Of a stretch of 64,000 nt of DNA, positions 9,303 through 18,385 are shown piece after piece. Source of the stretch: Bacillota bacterium. Lineage in GTDB: Bacteria > Bacillota > Clostridia > Christensenellales > UMGS416. Location of the stretch: contig JAEYPH010000012.1 of NCBI GenBank assembly GCA_023410875.1, positions 1-64,000 on the forward strand, read 5' to 3'. Every line of letters starts with the position of its first letter. Positions within the stretch are counted from its first letter, which is position 1. The notes below the pieces were generated by a model, which saw only the letters and a list, made by a program, of their open reading frames with translations, was not told the origin of the DNA and made no database searches. The position numbers were made by a program, and so were the translations under genes.

Positions 9303-9366
9303 GAAACGTTATGCTCTGATTATATCGCCGTGGAGGCATCCTGTACAGATGGAAATGAAACGTTTC
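9303..9366 (-). promoter_or_regulatory. fucI promoter with two repressor-operator-like palindromes
   Basis: On the minus strand TGTACA (9342-9347), a 17-base spacer and TATAAT (9319-9324) form a sigma-A promoter. The perfect 10-bp palindrome GAAACGTTTC (9357-9366) lies just upstream of the -35. A second site, AACGTTTC (9303-9310), lies just downstream of the -10. GAAACG-type palindromes are typical operators of LacI/GalR-family repressors; no such regulator is encoded in this window. Confidence 0.6.
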
Positions 9367-9440
9367 GCGCTGTTTCGGCTGGAATTTAACGGGAACCCCT
9401 GCGAGGTTTGCTGATCGCTAAGCATGTCGAAACAAACGCG

Positions 9441-9469
9441 TTGATTGGTGGCTGACTATATTTTACAAT
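9441..9469 (+). promoter_or_regulatory. promoter of the secreted-protein gene at 9562
   Basis: TTGATT (9441-9446), a 17-base spacer, TACAAT (9464-9469). The remaining bases between 9367 and 9561 are AT-rich and show no gene. Confidence 0.6.
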
Positions 9470-9561
9470 AGGATGTATATAAATATAACCGTTTAGCAAT
9501 TCGTATCTTTGCCCGGTTATACGTCTATCCTTTGACCCTGGCCAGAGCCAAGAGGAGGCCC

Positions 9562-10512
9562 ATGAAAAAACGTCTGTTGGCAATATTGTGCACCGCACTG
9601 GCTCTGGCCGTCGGCGGCATCGTCTGGGCTATCGGCACAGCTGCGGACGTGCGTAGAACAGCAGCCCTGGCGAAGACCGCCGGCATGGAAGCCACCGCCC
9701 AGCCCACGGCTAGACCTGTCGCTATGGCCAGCGATGCCCCCACCCCCTCGGCGCAGCAAACCGCGCGGGCGGTAACCAGCGTGGCCACCAACGCGGCCAA
9801 GGACAGGCAACCTTACATGGGGAGCGCTTTGGATAAGGCTGCAGACGACTATCTGACCACGATCCAATCCAACATGGTCAGCGACGGGACCAAGGCACTG
9901 GCGCCTATACCCGTATTCAAGGAAGAGGCTCTTTTCTTCGATACGGAAGGCTTCTTCTATCTCAACAGAGACGCTTGTTTCTATGAGGGGCTGGGATCGA
10001 GGCCGAACTACACAGGTTCGATCCTGTTGGCCTACCCAACCACCGCCATACGGGAAAGGCAGGACGGTTCCGTGTACGCCTGCTATGCCACCGATACCGG
10101 ATACCGGATGTATATGAACTTTAGCACCTACAACCGCATGTCCACCCCCGACGGCTTCCCCGTGGTCGTCAAGGACGTGCTTTCCTATGACTCCTTTAGC
10201 GGCCTGCAGGTTGGCGATCCCATCGAAACCGTGGAGGCCATCGATGCTGTAACCACGCTGCATAAAAAGCTGCTGCTGGAAGTATGGAAGGTCAACACCG
10301 TCGCCGTAAAGAATCTGACGGAGATGAACCATCCCTGCTGCTCCATCCATTACCTGAAGGACGGCATCCTCAAGATCGAATACGCCATGCCTGAGGACGG
10401 CAGGCTCGTGATCTCCAACATGATCTACAGCCAGGACTACAAACTGACGGGCGCCACCGGCAGAACGCTGGATTACAGAATCAACGACCTGGATCTGCCG
10501 GGGGCAAAATAA
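9562..10512 (+). CDS. hypothetical secreted or membrane-anchored protein
   Basis: 316 residues, function not recognised. The start ATG follows AGAGGAGGCC. An N-terminal basic stretch (MKKR) and a hydrophobic run (LLAILCTALALAVGGIVWAIG, about residues 5-25) act as a signal peptide or anchor. Residues 45-85 form an Ala/Thr/Pro-rich linker, followed by a globular part with many Tyr and Asp. No lipobox, cell-wall anchor or catalytic motif was seen. It has its own promoter and a terminator directly after the stop, so it is expressed alone. It is probably extracytoplasmic. Confidence 0.75.
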   Translation: MKKRLLAILCTALALAVGGIVWAIGTAADVRRTAALAKTAGMEATAQPTARPVAMASDAPTPSAQQTARAVTSVATNAAKDRQPYMGSALDKAADDYLTTIQSNMVSDGTKALAPIPVFKEEALFFDTEGFFYLNRDACFYEGLGSRPNYTGSILLAYPTTAIRERQDGSVYACYATDTGYRMYMNFSTYNRMSTPDGFPVVVKDVLSYDSFSGLQVGDPIETVEAIDAVTTLHKKLLLEVWKVNTVAVKNLTEMNHPCCSIHYLKDGILKIEYAMPEDGRLVISNMIYSQDYKLTGATGRTLDYRINDLDLPGAK

Positions 10513-10525
10513 AAGAGCAATTGCA

Positions 10526-10561
10526 GAACAAGCCGCCGCCGCATGCCGGCGGTTCTTTTTT
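10526..10561 (+). terminator. terminator after the secreted-protein gene
   Basis: GAACaaGCCGCCG pairs with CGGCGGTTC around a short loop and is followed by a run of T. Confidence 0.8.
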
Positions 10562-10667
10562 CTACGTCAGCGTTCCCCTTTTCACCCGCCCTGCGCTGGT
10601 GTAAAATGGATGCATCGTATATTGGCGTATATGTATGTGCAACGCCCCCGCCGCCTTTGGAGGACAA

Positions 10668-12149
10668 ATGAAGTACATCATCGCGCTGGACCAGGGCACA
10701 ACCAGCTCCCGAAGCATCGTCTTTGACAGCGACCTGCGCCCCGTGGCCAGCGCCCAGCGGGAGTTCCGGCAGATCTACCCCCAGCCCGGCTGGGTGGAGC
10801 ACGACCCCTACGACATCCTGAGCACCCAGACCGAGACACTGCGCGAGGCGGTGTCCCGCGCCGGCATCAGCACGGAGGATATCGCTGCCATTGGCATCGC
10901 CAACCAGCGGGAGACCGCCGTGCTGTGGAACCGCAAGACCGGCGCGCCGGTGCACAAGGCCATCGTGTGGCAGTGCCGGCGCACGACTGCCCGGTGCTCC
11001 GATCTGCAAGCCCAGGGCTGCGAGCCCGACGTGCGCGCGCGCACCGGCCTGGTGCTGGACGCCTACTTCTCCGGTTCCAAGCTGCAATGGATGTTGGACA
11101 ACGTGCCCGGCGCGCGGGCACAGGCTCAGCGCGGCGAGCTCGCCTTTGGCACCGTGGACAGCTGGCTGCTGTGGAACCTGACCGCCGACCACCGCCACTG
11201 CACCGACGCCGCCAACGCATCGCGCACGATGCTCTACAACATCCATACAGGCGAGTGGGATGAAGAACTGCTGCGTTTGTTCGATGTACCGGAACAGGTG
11301 TTGCCTCATGTGTTGCCCAACGCTGCGGTCTATGGCCTGCTGCGCCGGGATGTGCTGGGCCGGGAGATCCCCATACTCGCCATGGCCGGCGACCAGCAGG
11401 CGGCGCTGTTCGGCCAGGCATGCTTTGCAGAAGGCGACGTCAAAAACACCTACGGCACCGGCTGCTTTTTGCTGATGAACACCGGCAGCACGCCGGTGGC
11501 CTCGGCCAACCGGCTGCTGACCACCGTGGCCTGGAACCTGGGCCAAGGGCCGCAATACGCGCTGGAGGGCTCGGTGTTCATGGCCGGCGCCGTGCTGCAG
11601 TGGCTGCGCGACGAGCTGGGCCTCATCCGCACTGCCGCCGAGAGCGAGCAGCTGGCCTTGAGTGTGCCCGATACCGGCGGCGTCTATCTGGTACCGGCCT
11701 TCACGGGCCTTGGCGCGCCGTGGTGGGACATGTACGCCCGCGGGACCATCACAGGCCTGACCCGCGGCAGCGGCCGCGCCCACATCGTGCGCGCAGCGCT
11801 GGAGGCCATCGCGCTGCAATCGCTGGACGTGCTGCGGGCCATGGAAGCCGACGCCGGGCACAGCATCTGCACCTTGCGGGTGGATGGCGGCGCTTCGGCC
11901 AATCGCTTCCTGATGCAGTTCCAGGCCGACCTGCTGGCCTGCCCGGTGCTGCGGCCGGCCTGCGCCGAGACCACGGCGCTGGGCGCGGCGGCCATGGCGG
12001 CGCTGGCCGCAGACATCTATAGCGGCACCGATGAACTGGCCAAGCGCGCGGCCATCGCCCAGCGCTATGAACCCCGGGAGGACCGGGAGTCCATCGATCG
12101 TACTGTTTCCGGCTGGCACAAGGCGATTTCTCAGGCAGTGTGCCACTGA
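10668..12149 (+). CDS. glpK: glycerol kinase
   Basis: A 493-residue FGGY-family kinase that phosphorylates glycerol to sn-glycerol 3-phosphate. It opens with [20 protein letters not shown] (phosphate-1 loop). It has [10 protein letters not shown] and [26 protein letters not shown] with the catalytic Asp, NTYGTGCF, and [12 protein letters not shown] in the adenosine site. The length matches the family. The start is the ATG behind TTTGGAGGAC, 33 bases inside the longest frame. No glpF or glpD is nearby; the next gene is an esterase 39 bases on, possibly co-transcribed so that released glycerol could be phosphorylated (inference). Confidence 0.95.
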   Translation: MKYIIALDQGTTSSRSIVFDSDLRPVASAQREFRQIYPQPGWVEHDPYDILSTQTETLREAVSRAGISTEDIAAIGIANQRETAVLWNRKTGAPVHKAIVWQCRRTTARCSDLQAQGCEPDVRARTGLVLDAYFSGSKLQWMLDNVPGARAQAQRGELAFGTVDSWLLWNLTADHRHCTDAANASRTMLYNIHTGEWDEELLRLFDVPEQVLPHVLPNAAVYGLLRRDVLGREIPILAMAGDQQAALFGQACFAEGDVKNTYGTGCFLLMNTGSTPVASANRLLTTVAWNLGQGPQYALEGSVFMAGAVLQWLRDELGLIRTAAESEQLALSVPDTGGVYLVPAFTGLGAPWWDMYARGTITGLTRGSGRAHIVRAALEAIALQSLDVLRAMEADAGHSICTLRVDGGASANRFLMQFQADLLACPVLRPACAETTALGAAAMAALAADIYSGTDELAKRAAIAQRYEPREDRESIDRTVSGWHKAISQAVCH

Positions 12150-12188
12150 GTTTAGGCCATCTCATAACACCATACAGGAGGAACAACC

Positions 12189-12974
12189 ATGGCTTTTCTG
12201 CAAACCCAATTCTTCTCTGAGGCGCTGGGCCTGCACGTGACCGTAAACGTGCTGCTGCCTGTGGCCAAGGTTCCTGCTCAACAGCGGGAAATCCCCACGC
12301 TCTACCTGCTGCACGGCTATTCCGACGACCACAGCGCGTGGATGCGCCAGTCCTCCATCGAGCGCCACGTGGCCTCTCTGGCTCCGGACTTCGCTGTGAT
12401 CATGCCGGCGGTGGATCACAGCTTCTACACCGACCGCAAGATGGGCAACCGCTACTGGACCTTCGTAAGCCAGGAGCTGCCCACAGCCATTGCATCCATC
12501 TTCCCCTTAAGCGCCAAGCGGGAGGACAATTACGTGGCCGGCCTTTCCATGGGCGGCTACGGCACGCTGAAGCTGGCTCTCAACTTCCCCGAGCGCTTCC
12601 GGGCCGCCGCGGCTTTTTCCGCCGCTACCAACATGGGCGAGGCCTTGGACGGTGATCGGCCGCTGTTCAGCGACGAGCTGCGCCAGACCTTCGGCACCGC
12701 CGAAGATTTCAAAGGAAGCATCAACGACCTGTTCCACCTGGCCGAAGTTGTGGCCAAGGGCCCGGTGCAGCCGGACCTGTACATCGCCTGCGGCGACAAG
12801 GATTTCCTGTATCAGGACAACCTGAAGTTCCTGGCCCACATCCAGGCGCTGGGCCTGCCAGTGCGCTGGGAATCCACGCCCGGCCGTGAGCACACATGGG
12901 ATTATTGGGATGAGCAGATTCAGGTGGCTCTCAAGATGTTCAATGAGATCCGGAAGAAGGAACAGGCTCAATAA
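12189..12974 (+). CDS. esterase D/tributyrin esterase-family hydrolase
   Basis: A 261-residue alpha/beta hydrolase of the putative esterase (EstA, esterase D) family. Visible are YLLHGYSDDHSAW (oxyanion region), the nucleophile motif GLSMGGYG, the acid region CGDKDFLYQDN and the His in GREHTWDYW. Members cleave short acyl or acetyl esters, including acetylated sugars. CAGGAGG precedes the ATG. It follows glpK closely and ends before a strong hairpin terminator. Confidence 0.88.
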   Translation: MAFLQTQFFSEALGLHVTVNVLLPVAKVPAQQREIPTLYLLHGYSDDHSAWMRQSSIERHVASLAPDFAVIMPAVDHSFYTDRKMGNRYWTFVSQELPTAIASIFPLSAKREDNYVAGLSMGGYGTLKLALNFPERFRAAAAFSAATNMGEALDGDRPLFSDELRQTFGTAEDFKGSINDLFHLAEVVAKGPVQPDLYIACGDKDFLYQDNLKFLAHIQALGLPVRWESTPGREHTWDYWDEQIQVALKMFNEIRKKEQAQ

Positions 12975-13024
12975 CGACCGCCGAAGCGCAAGCACATCAA
13001 ACAAACCTTTCAAAGCCATAAAAG

Positions 13025-13059
13025 AAGCCGCCAAGAGGAAACTCATGGCGGCTTGCTTT
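13025..13059 (+). terminator. terminator after the esterase gene
   Basis: AAGCCGCCA and TGGCGGCTT form a 9-bp stem followed by GCTTTTT. Confidence 0.85.
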
Positions 13060-13136
13060 TTAGCCCTATAATTCGTCGCACCAAAAACAACGTATGCATT
13101 CTGCTAAGCCTATGGCTCAGCCACTTTTCAAAAACG

Positions 13137-14300
13137 TTATCCTTTGAGCAGCTTCTCCCACGCTCCTCTGGACCGCTCGATGACGCCGCGATCCACGCAA
13201 TAGGCCACGCGCACATGGCCCGGCCAGCCAAAGCCGCTGCCCGGCACGATCAGGATGTTGTAGGCGGCGGCCTTTGCGGCAAAGGCCGCGTCGTCGCCTC
13301 CTGGCGCTTTCGGGAACAGATAGAACGCGCCGGCGGGCAGCAGGCATTCCATGCCCAGGCCGGTGATGATGCCGTGCAGCAAATCGCGCCGGGCACGGTA
13401 TTCGTCCACATCCACCGTGGCGTCCAGAGAGCGGGCCACGACCCGCTGGAAAAGCGAAGGGGCGTTGACATAACCCAGCGTGCGGTTGGCGAAGGCCAGC
13501 GCTGCCATCAACTGCTCACACTGCACGGCATTGGGGTTCACGGCCAGATAGCCGATGCGCTCGCCGGGCAGGCTGTGGCTCTTGCTGAAGGAATTCACGA
13601 CGATGCCGTTGGCAAAAGCCGCCATCACGCTGGGCAGCTGGCCTTCATAGAGCAGGCTGGCGTAGGGCTCGTCGGACAGCACATAGATGTGCTGCCCCTT
13701 CGCCGCCGCGCTCTGCAGCACTGCGGCGATGGCGTTCAGCGTCTCCTGCGTATAAACGGTACCGGTGGGGTTGTTGGGCGTATTGAGGATGATGGCCTTG
13801 GTGCGCGGCGTAATCGCCGCCTCTATGGCCGCCGCGTCAGGCTGGAAGGTGGCAGCATCGGTCTTCACGATGACCGGCACGCCGCTGTAATTGCGGATGT
13901 AGAAGATGTACTCCACGAAATAGGGCGCCAGAATGACCACCTCGTCGCCGGGGTCCAGCAGCGCCTTAAGCGCCGTATTGAGCCCGCCGGCGGCGCCCAC
14001 GGTCATGACGACATGGCTTTCCGTGAGCGCAAGGCCGCTGCGCCGGGATTCGCGCTGGGCCACGGTGGCCCGCACGTCGGCAAAGCCCGCGTTGGGCATG
14101 TATTTGTGCACGTTGGGCTCGTTGACCAGTTCCCGCAGCGCGTCGCGCACGGCCTGCGGCGGCTCCATGTCCGGGTTTCCGATGGAGAAATCGAACACGT
14201 TCTCTGCGCCATACAGCGCCCGCAGGCGGTTGCCTTCCTCGAACATCTTGCGGATCATGGACCCGCCCTTCAAGTTTTCAGCGACTTCCCTGGAAATCAT
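13137..14300 (-). CDS. pyridoxal-phosphate aminotransferase, class I/II
   Basis: A 387-residue fold-type I aminotransferase of the AspC/PatA-like group. Motifs are FSIGNPDMEPP, LNTPNNPTGTVY, SDEPYASLLYEG and the PLP-lysine region VVNSFSKSHSLPGERIGY; the C-terminal Arg region is VRVAYCVD. It transfers amino groups between an amino acid and 2-oxoglutarate or pyruvate; the amino acid preference cannot be set. The ATG at 14300 is chosen because AAAAAGGAG lies eight bases before it; the in-frame GTG nine bases upstream overlaps that site. It is a single gene. Confidence 0.9.
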   Translation of the reverse strand: MISREVAENLKGGSMIRKMFEEGNRLRALYGAENVFDFSIGNPDMEPPQAVRDALRELVNEPNVHKYMPNAGFADVRATVAQRESRRSGLALTESHVVMTVGAAGGLNTALKALLDPGDEVVILAPYFVEYIFYIRNYSGVPVIVKTDAATFQPDAAAIEAAITPRTKAIILNTPNNPTGTVYTQETLNAIAAVLQSAAAKGQHIYVLSDEPYASLLYEGQLPSVMAAFANGIVVNSFSKSHSLPGERIGYLAVNPNAVQCEQLMAALAFANRTLGYVNAPSLFQRVVARSLDATVDVDEYRARRDLLHGIITGLGMECLLPAGAFYLFPKAPGGDDAAFAAKAAAYNILIVPGSGFGWPGHVRVAYCVDRGVIERSRGAWEKLLKG

Positions 14301-14443
14301 GGATCGCACTCCTTTTTGTTGTTGGGTGTATCATAGCATGGGATGAAAACTTGGGCAACGATTGTATTCTTCGAACGTCCTTTTTTGGCCTGCTGTACCG
14401 TTCATGGAGGAGGCTTCCCGCTGCCAGAACACAACGGCGTATG

Positions 14444-14543
14444 CTCAGGGGATTCTTCGGGCGATGCGCGCCCTCAGAATGACAAAGACGGCTGTTGAAC
14501 GCCACTCCAAGCTGTCATTCTGAGCGCAGCGAAGTAATCTCGC
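14444..14543. repeat. repeat family C, two inverted copies
   Basis: TGTCATTCTGAGCGCAGCGA (from 14513, plus strand) and an inverted copy starting TGTCATTCTGAGGGCGCG (14484 back to 14444) face each other. Sequences of this kind are widespread dispersed repeats in bacterial genomes. They occupy the start of the 470-base gap before soj; the parS sites fill the rest. Confidence 0.6.
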
Positions 14544-14605
14544 TATCAATGACAAAATGACGGTGTAAGGCAAGACTAAAGCTTTTCAGGCATTTGGCTG
14601 CCCAA

Positions 14606-14621
14606 TGTTTCACGTGAAACA
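14606..14621. other. parS: parS site 1
   Basis: TGTTTCACGTGAAACA, an exact match to the 16-bp consensus palindrome loaded by ParB/Spo0J, lies 153 bases before soj. Confidence 0.95.
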
Positions 14622-14668
14622 TATCCTCCTCTGTCTATCCCTACACGCCCAAATCCTCCCATGGGAAA

Positions 14669-14684
14669 TGTTTCACGTGAAACA
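14669..14684. other. parS: parS site 2
   Basis: A second perfect TGTTTCACGTGAAACA, 63 bases from the first (six helical turns) and 90 bases before soj. Binding of ParB here may also autoregulate the operon. Confidence 0.95.
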
Positions 14685-14773
14685 TACAACCAAATACATC
14701 CCTATTCATAACAATTCTGTTTCATTCATCCATACAATCCTTTATACTTATACGGACAGGAGGTGTCCATCCA

Positions 14774-15553
14774 TTGGGTGAAATCATCGCCATCGCCAAC
14801 CAGAAGGGCGGCGTGGGCAAGACGACCACGGCGGTCAACTTGAGCGCCTGCGTCGCCTCCCGCGACAAAAACGTGCTGCTCATCGATCTGGACCCCCAGG
14901 GCAACAGCACCAGCGGGTTCGGCGTGAATAAAATGCAGGTGCGCGAGAGCATCTACGACGTCATGATCAACGACATCCCGATCGCCCACACGATCATCCC
15001 GACGATGCTGGACAAGCTCAAACTGCTTCCCTCCTCTATGCACCTGGCTGGCGCGGAGATCGAACTGGTGGGCGCCATTGCCCGGGAGCACATCCTCAAA
15101 ACCAAACTGGCCGCCCTCAAGCGCCAGTACGATTACATCTTCATCGATTGCCCTCCCTCGCTGGGCCTGCTGACGCTCAACGCGCTGACCGCCGCCGACA
15201 AGCTGCTGGTGCCCATACAGTGCGAGTTTTACGCGCTGGAAGGCCTGTCCCAACTGATGAACACCGTGACCATCGTGCGCAAGCATCTGAACCCGCTGCT
15301 GGAGGTGGAAGGCGTGGTGCTGACGATGTTCGACGCCCGGACCAACCTTTCCGTGCAGGTTGTGGACGAGGTGCGCCGGCATTTTTCGGACCGGGTGTAC
15401 CAGACGCTGATCCCCCGCAACGTGCGCCTGAGCGAAGCGCCCAGCCACGGGCTGCCGGTCATTTTGTACGACCCCACTTGCACAGGGTCTACGGCGTACA
15501 ACGAGCTGGCTACGGAATTCATTGAACACTGCGAAGAAGGAGCATCCGCATGA
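14774..15553 (+). CDS. soj: chromosome-partitioning ATPase ParA/Soj
   Basis: A 259-residue MinD/ParA ATPase. The deviant Walker A is [13 protein letters not shown], followed by [16 protein letters not shown] and the Walker B region [16 protein letters not shown]. Soj works with Spo0J and parS in origin segregation and, in Bacillus, modulates DnaA. The start is a TTG at 14774 with AGGAGGTG eight bases upstream; there is no in-frame ATG nearby. The stop overlaps the spo0J start (ATGA). First gene of a soj-spo0J-rsmG unit directly behind two parS sites. Confidence 0.95.
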   Translation: MGEIIAIANQKGGVGKTTTAVNLSACVASRDKNVLLIDLDPQGNSTSGFGVNKMQVRESIYDVMINDIPIAHTIIPTMLDKLKLLPSSMHLAGAEIELVGAIAREHILKTKLAALKRQYDYIFIDCPPSLGLLTLNALTAADKLLVPIQCEFYALEGLSQLMNTVTIVRKHLNPLLEVEGVVLTMFDARTNLSVQVVDEVRRHFSDRVYQTLIPRNVRLSEAPSHGLPVILYDPTCTGSTAYNELATEFIEHCEEGASA

Positions 15554-16419
15554 GCGTGAAACAAAAACACGGCCTGGGCCGGGGGCTGGACGCGCTGCTG
15601 GCCGTGCCCGGCGAGACGGCTGCCCCCGCCGAGATCGATCTTTTGTCCATAGACCCCAACCCCGACCAGCCCCGCAAGCAGTTTGACGAGGACAAGCTGG
15701 AGGAGCTGGCCGCCTCCATACGGGAACATGGCGTGCTGCAGCCGCTGCTGGTGATTAGAAACGGTGAGCGCTACACGCTGGTGGCCGGTGAACGGCGCTG
15801 GCGGGCAGCTCGCATGGCCGGCCTCAAACAGGTGCCCGCGCTGGTGCGGGATTTTACCTCCCAGCAGGTCGCGGAAGTCTCGCTGGTGGAAAACCTGCAG
15901 CGGGACGACCTGAACCCCCTTGAAGAAGCCAGGGGTATCCGCTCCCTCATAGACACGTTTACGCTGACCCAGGAGCAAGTGGCGGAGCGGCTGTCCATGA
16001 GCCGCCCCGCCGTCACCAACGCGCTGCGCCTGCTGGCGCTGCCGCAGCCGGTGCTGGACTTGATGCGGCAAGGCGTATTGAGCGCCGGCCATGGCCGCGC
16101 GCTGGCCGGTGTGGAAGACGCTTCCATCGCCTGCAACCTTGCGCTGCGCGCGGTGGACCAGGACTTAAGCGTGCGCGCGCTGGAGACACTGGTCAAGCTG
16201 GACAAGAAAGTCAAAGAACCCCCTCAACAAAAAAAGCCGAAGGCTTCTTTGGAGTTGAAGGAGTTCGAGGAGCGACTGATGCGCCGCCTGGGTACCAAGG
16301 TCAAGATCACCGGCTCACCGGAACGCGGCAGCATCGTGCTGGAATACTACAGCCGCAGCGACCTGGAGCGGCTGTACGAGCGCACCATGGAAACATTGGG
16401 TTCCAAAGATGAGCGCTGA
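15550..16419 (+). CDS. spo0J: chromosome-partitioning protein ParB/Spo0J
   Basis: A 289-residue ParB CTPase and DNA-binding clamp. The N-terminal CTP-binding part has QPRKQFDE and [28 protein letters not shown] follows, then the helix-turn-helix [20 protein letters not shown] that reads parS, and a C-terminal dimer domain after a Lys-rich linker. The exact parS palindromes just upstream are its expected targets. It is translationally coupled to soj and its end overlaps rsmG by 11 bases. Confidence 0.95.
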   Translation: MSVKQKHGLGRGLDALLAVPGETAAPAEIDLLSIDPNPDQPRKQFDEDKLEELAASIREHGVLQPLLVIRNGERYTLVAGERRWRAARMAGLKQVPALVRDFTSQQVAEVSLVENLQRDDLNPLEEARGIRSLIDTFTLTQEQVAERLSMSRPAVTNALRLLALPQPVLDLMRQGVLSAGHGRALAGVEDASIACNLALRAVDQDLSVRALETLVKLDKKVKEPPQQKKPKASLELKEFEERLMRRLGTKVKITGSPERGSIVLEYYSRSDLERLYERTMETLGSKDER

Positions 16420-17140
16420 AAACCCTAACGAACTTTTCCGCAGCGTGCTGAGCGTGGACCTTCACGCCCGGGAACTGGCGCTGACCGGCGAACAGGTGGA
16501 TCGCCTGTGCGCTTACTACGCGATGCTGTCGGAAACCAACCGAGAGATGAACCTGATCGGCCAGGACGACCCGGTGCTGGTGGCGCAGCGGCATTTCTTG
16601 GATTCACTGGCCCCGCCGGCGCTTAAGCTGCTGCGAGCGGGCATGCAGGCCATCGACGTAGGCACCGGCGCTGGCTTCCCTGGCCTGGCGCTGGCCATCG
16701 TCCGGCCGGACATCCGCTTCACGCTGCTGGATTCGCTGCGCAAGCGCGTGGCCTTCCTACAGCGGGTCGTGGATGCGCTGGGCCTGCCAAACGTGACCTG
16801 CGTGGCCGAACGCGCCGAAGACGCTGCCCGTACGGCTCTACGCACCCGATTCGACGTGGCGCTGTCCCGGGCGGTGGCTGCATTGCCGGTGCTGCTGGAA
16901 TACACGCTGCCCTTCGTGCGCGTGGGCGGCAGCGCCCTTTGCTGGAAAGGGCCAACCGCCAAAGAAGAGATCGCCAGCGCCCGGCGCGCGCTGACCGTGC
17001 TGGGCGGCGGCGAATGCCAAGTTCTTTCGTATTCTCCTGACGGAACCCGCGAATATGCGATTGTTCGGATTTCACATGTTCGACCTTGTTCGACGCAATA
17101 TCCCAGAAAAGCTGGAATTCCGACAAAAAATCCCCTTTAG
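16409..17140 (+). CDS. rsmG: 16S rRNA (guanine-527-N7)-methyltransferase RsmG
   Basis: A 243-residue class I SAM methyltransferase (GidB). It has NLIGQDDPVLVAQRHFLDSL, the SAM loop DVGTGAGFPGLALAI, FTLLDSLRKRVAFLQ and the conserved C-terminal YPRKAGIPTKNPL. It methylates G527 of 16S rRNA; loss gives low-level streptomycin resistance in other bacteria. It overlaps the end of spo0J, so it is translated from the same message. In Bacillus the order is gidB-noc-soj-spo0J; here rsmG follows spo0J and precedes noc. The usual neighbour mnmG is absent. Confidence 0.95.
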   Translation: MSAENPNELFRSVLSVDLHARELALTGEQVDRLCAYYAMLSETNREMNLIGQDDPVLVAQRHFLDSLAPPALKLLRAGMQAIDVGTGAGFPGLALAIVRPDIRFTLLDSLRKRVAFLQRVVDALGLPNVTCVAERAEDAARTALRTRFDVALSRAVAALPVLLEYTLPFVRVGGSALCWKGPTAKEEIASARRALTVLGGGECQVLSYSPDGTREYAIVRISHVRPCSTQYPRKAGIPTKNPL

Positions 17141-17377
17141 GAATCGGCCAATCCCCTCAATTGGTATACGATTATCCTGCATTTTGTCGAACGATTTTAA
17201 CACAAAAGAGTAAAATATTAGAAGGATTATATTCTCTTACGAGGAATTTTATTAACGCAACGAGGAATCGTTGAGCGCTAGCGCCCCAATCACCTCCTCT
17301 TTCCCAAGCGCGGGCCGCCATAGCTTTTTCTCCCCGAAGCTCTGGCGGCCCATCTCGTACCACTGTGAGGTGCGGCA

Positions 17378-18211
17378 TTGTTTGAAGCCCTGCGAAAACC
17401 GTTTGCCTCCGATGGCGCCCGCTCGGCGCTTCTGAGCATCGACTCCATATTGCCCAGCTCCTGGCAGCCGCGGCGCACCTTTGACGACGACGCGTTGGGC
17501 CAGTTGGCCGACAGCATTCGCCAATTCGGCCTGATGCAGCCCATCACCGTGCGCGCAACCTCCGGCAGCCGCTATGAGCTGATCGCCGGCGAGCGGCGGC
17601 TGCGGGCTTGCCGTATGCTGGGCGAGAGCCACATCAAGGCCACGATTCTGCATGTGAGCGACGCCGAGGCGGCGCTGATGGCGATGGCGGAGAATCTGCA
17701 GCGAGAGGACCTAAGCTTCTTTGAGGAAGCCGAGGGCTACCGCCGGCTGACCGAAGAGCTGCGTCTGACCCAGCAGCAATTGGCCGACAAGCTGGGCCGG
17801 CAGCAATCCACGATTGCCAACAAGCTGCGCCTGTTGCGCCTGACGCCGGAAGTACGCGACGCCGTAACCCGCCACAGCCTCTCCGAGCGCCATGCCCGGG
17901 CGCTGCTGCGCCTGCATGATGAGGACGAGCAGCTCTCGGTCATCGATACTGTGGTGCTGGGCAATCTCAATGTGCAGCAGACCGAAGAACTCGTGGATCG
18001 CCATGTCAACAACCTGCTGACCATCGAAAAAGCCCAGTCCAAGCTGATGCCAACGTTCTCCCGGGCGTGGAGGGACTGGAGGCTGTTTGCCAACACGATG
18101 AAAAGCGCCGTGGGCGAGCTGCAGGCCTCGGGCCTGGACGCGCAATTCGTGCTCAATGACGCGGGGTCATATGTGGAAATGAAGGTCGTGATTCCCAAGT
18201 CCAGGACGTAG
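17378..18211 (+). CDS. noc: nucleoid occlusion protein Noc (ParB paralogue)
   Basis: A 277-residue ParB-family CTP-binding protein. Visible are PSSWQPRRTFDDDAL, GERRLRACRMLGE, ENLQREDLSFFEEAEGYR and the helix-turn-helix LTQQQLADKLGRQQSTIANK. The end of the CTP-domain box and the HTH differ from the Spo0J of this window, as in Noc versus Spo0J of Bacillus. Noc binds its own palindromes across the chromosome and the membrane and blocks FtsZ over the nucleoid. The start is TTG 17378 behind GTGAGGTG. The 237 bases before it are AT-rich without a gene and probably hold its promoter. No Noc-site consensus (ATTTCCCGGGAAAT) was found in the window by eye. Confidence 0.85.
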   Translation: MFEALRKPFASDGARSALLSIDSILPSSWQPRRTFDDDALGQLADSIRQFGLMQPITVRATSGSRYELIAGERRLRACRMLGESHIKATILHVSDAEAALMAMAENLQREDLSFFEEAEGYRRLTEELRLTQQQLADKLGRQQSTIANKLRLLRLTPEVRDAVTRHSLSERHARALLRLHDEDEQLSVIDTVVLGNLNVQQTEELVDRHVNNLLTIEKAQSKLMPTFSRAWRDWRLFANTMKSAVGELQASGLDAQFVLNDAGSYVEMKVVIPKSRT

Positions 18212-18385
18212 ACACATTTCTTTCTTTCGCAAACGAGGCAACGCAATGCCATATCTCAGTGCTTGCCTCACAGTGTCGGCAGTCAACTCTCCGCTGAGGA
18301 CATTTTACGACAAAAAGCACCACATTTTTATCTTTTGTGTTATACTGATTCCAATATCATACATTTTTTTATTTCGGAGTTTGCC

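Noticed and set aside
9357..9366. CcpA cre site
   Set aside because: The palindrome is the shorter GAAACGTTTC and misses the cre consensus spacing.
10473..12146. 557-codon minus-strand frame opposite glpK
   Set aside because: Antisense shadow; glpK motifs are complete on the plus strand.
17378..18211. Second chromosomal or plasmid ParB
   Set aside because: Position after rsmG, different HTH and lack of a ParA partner fit Noc better.
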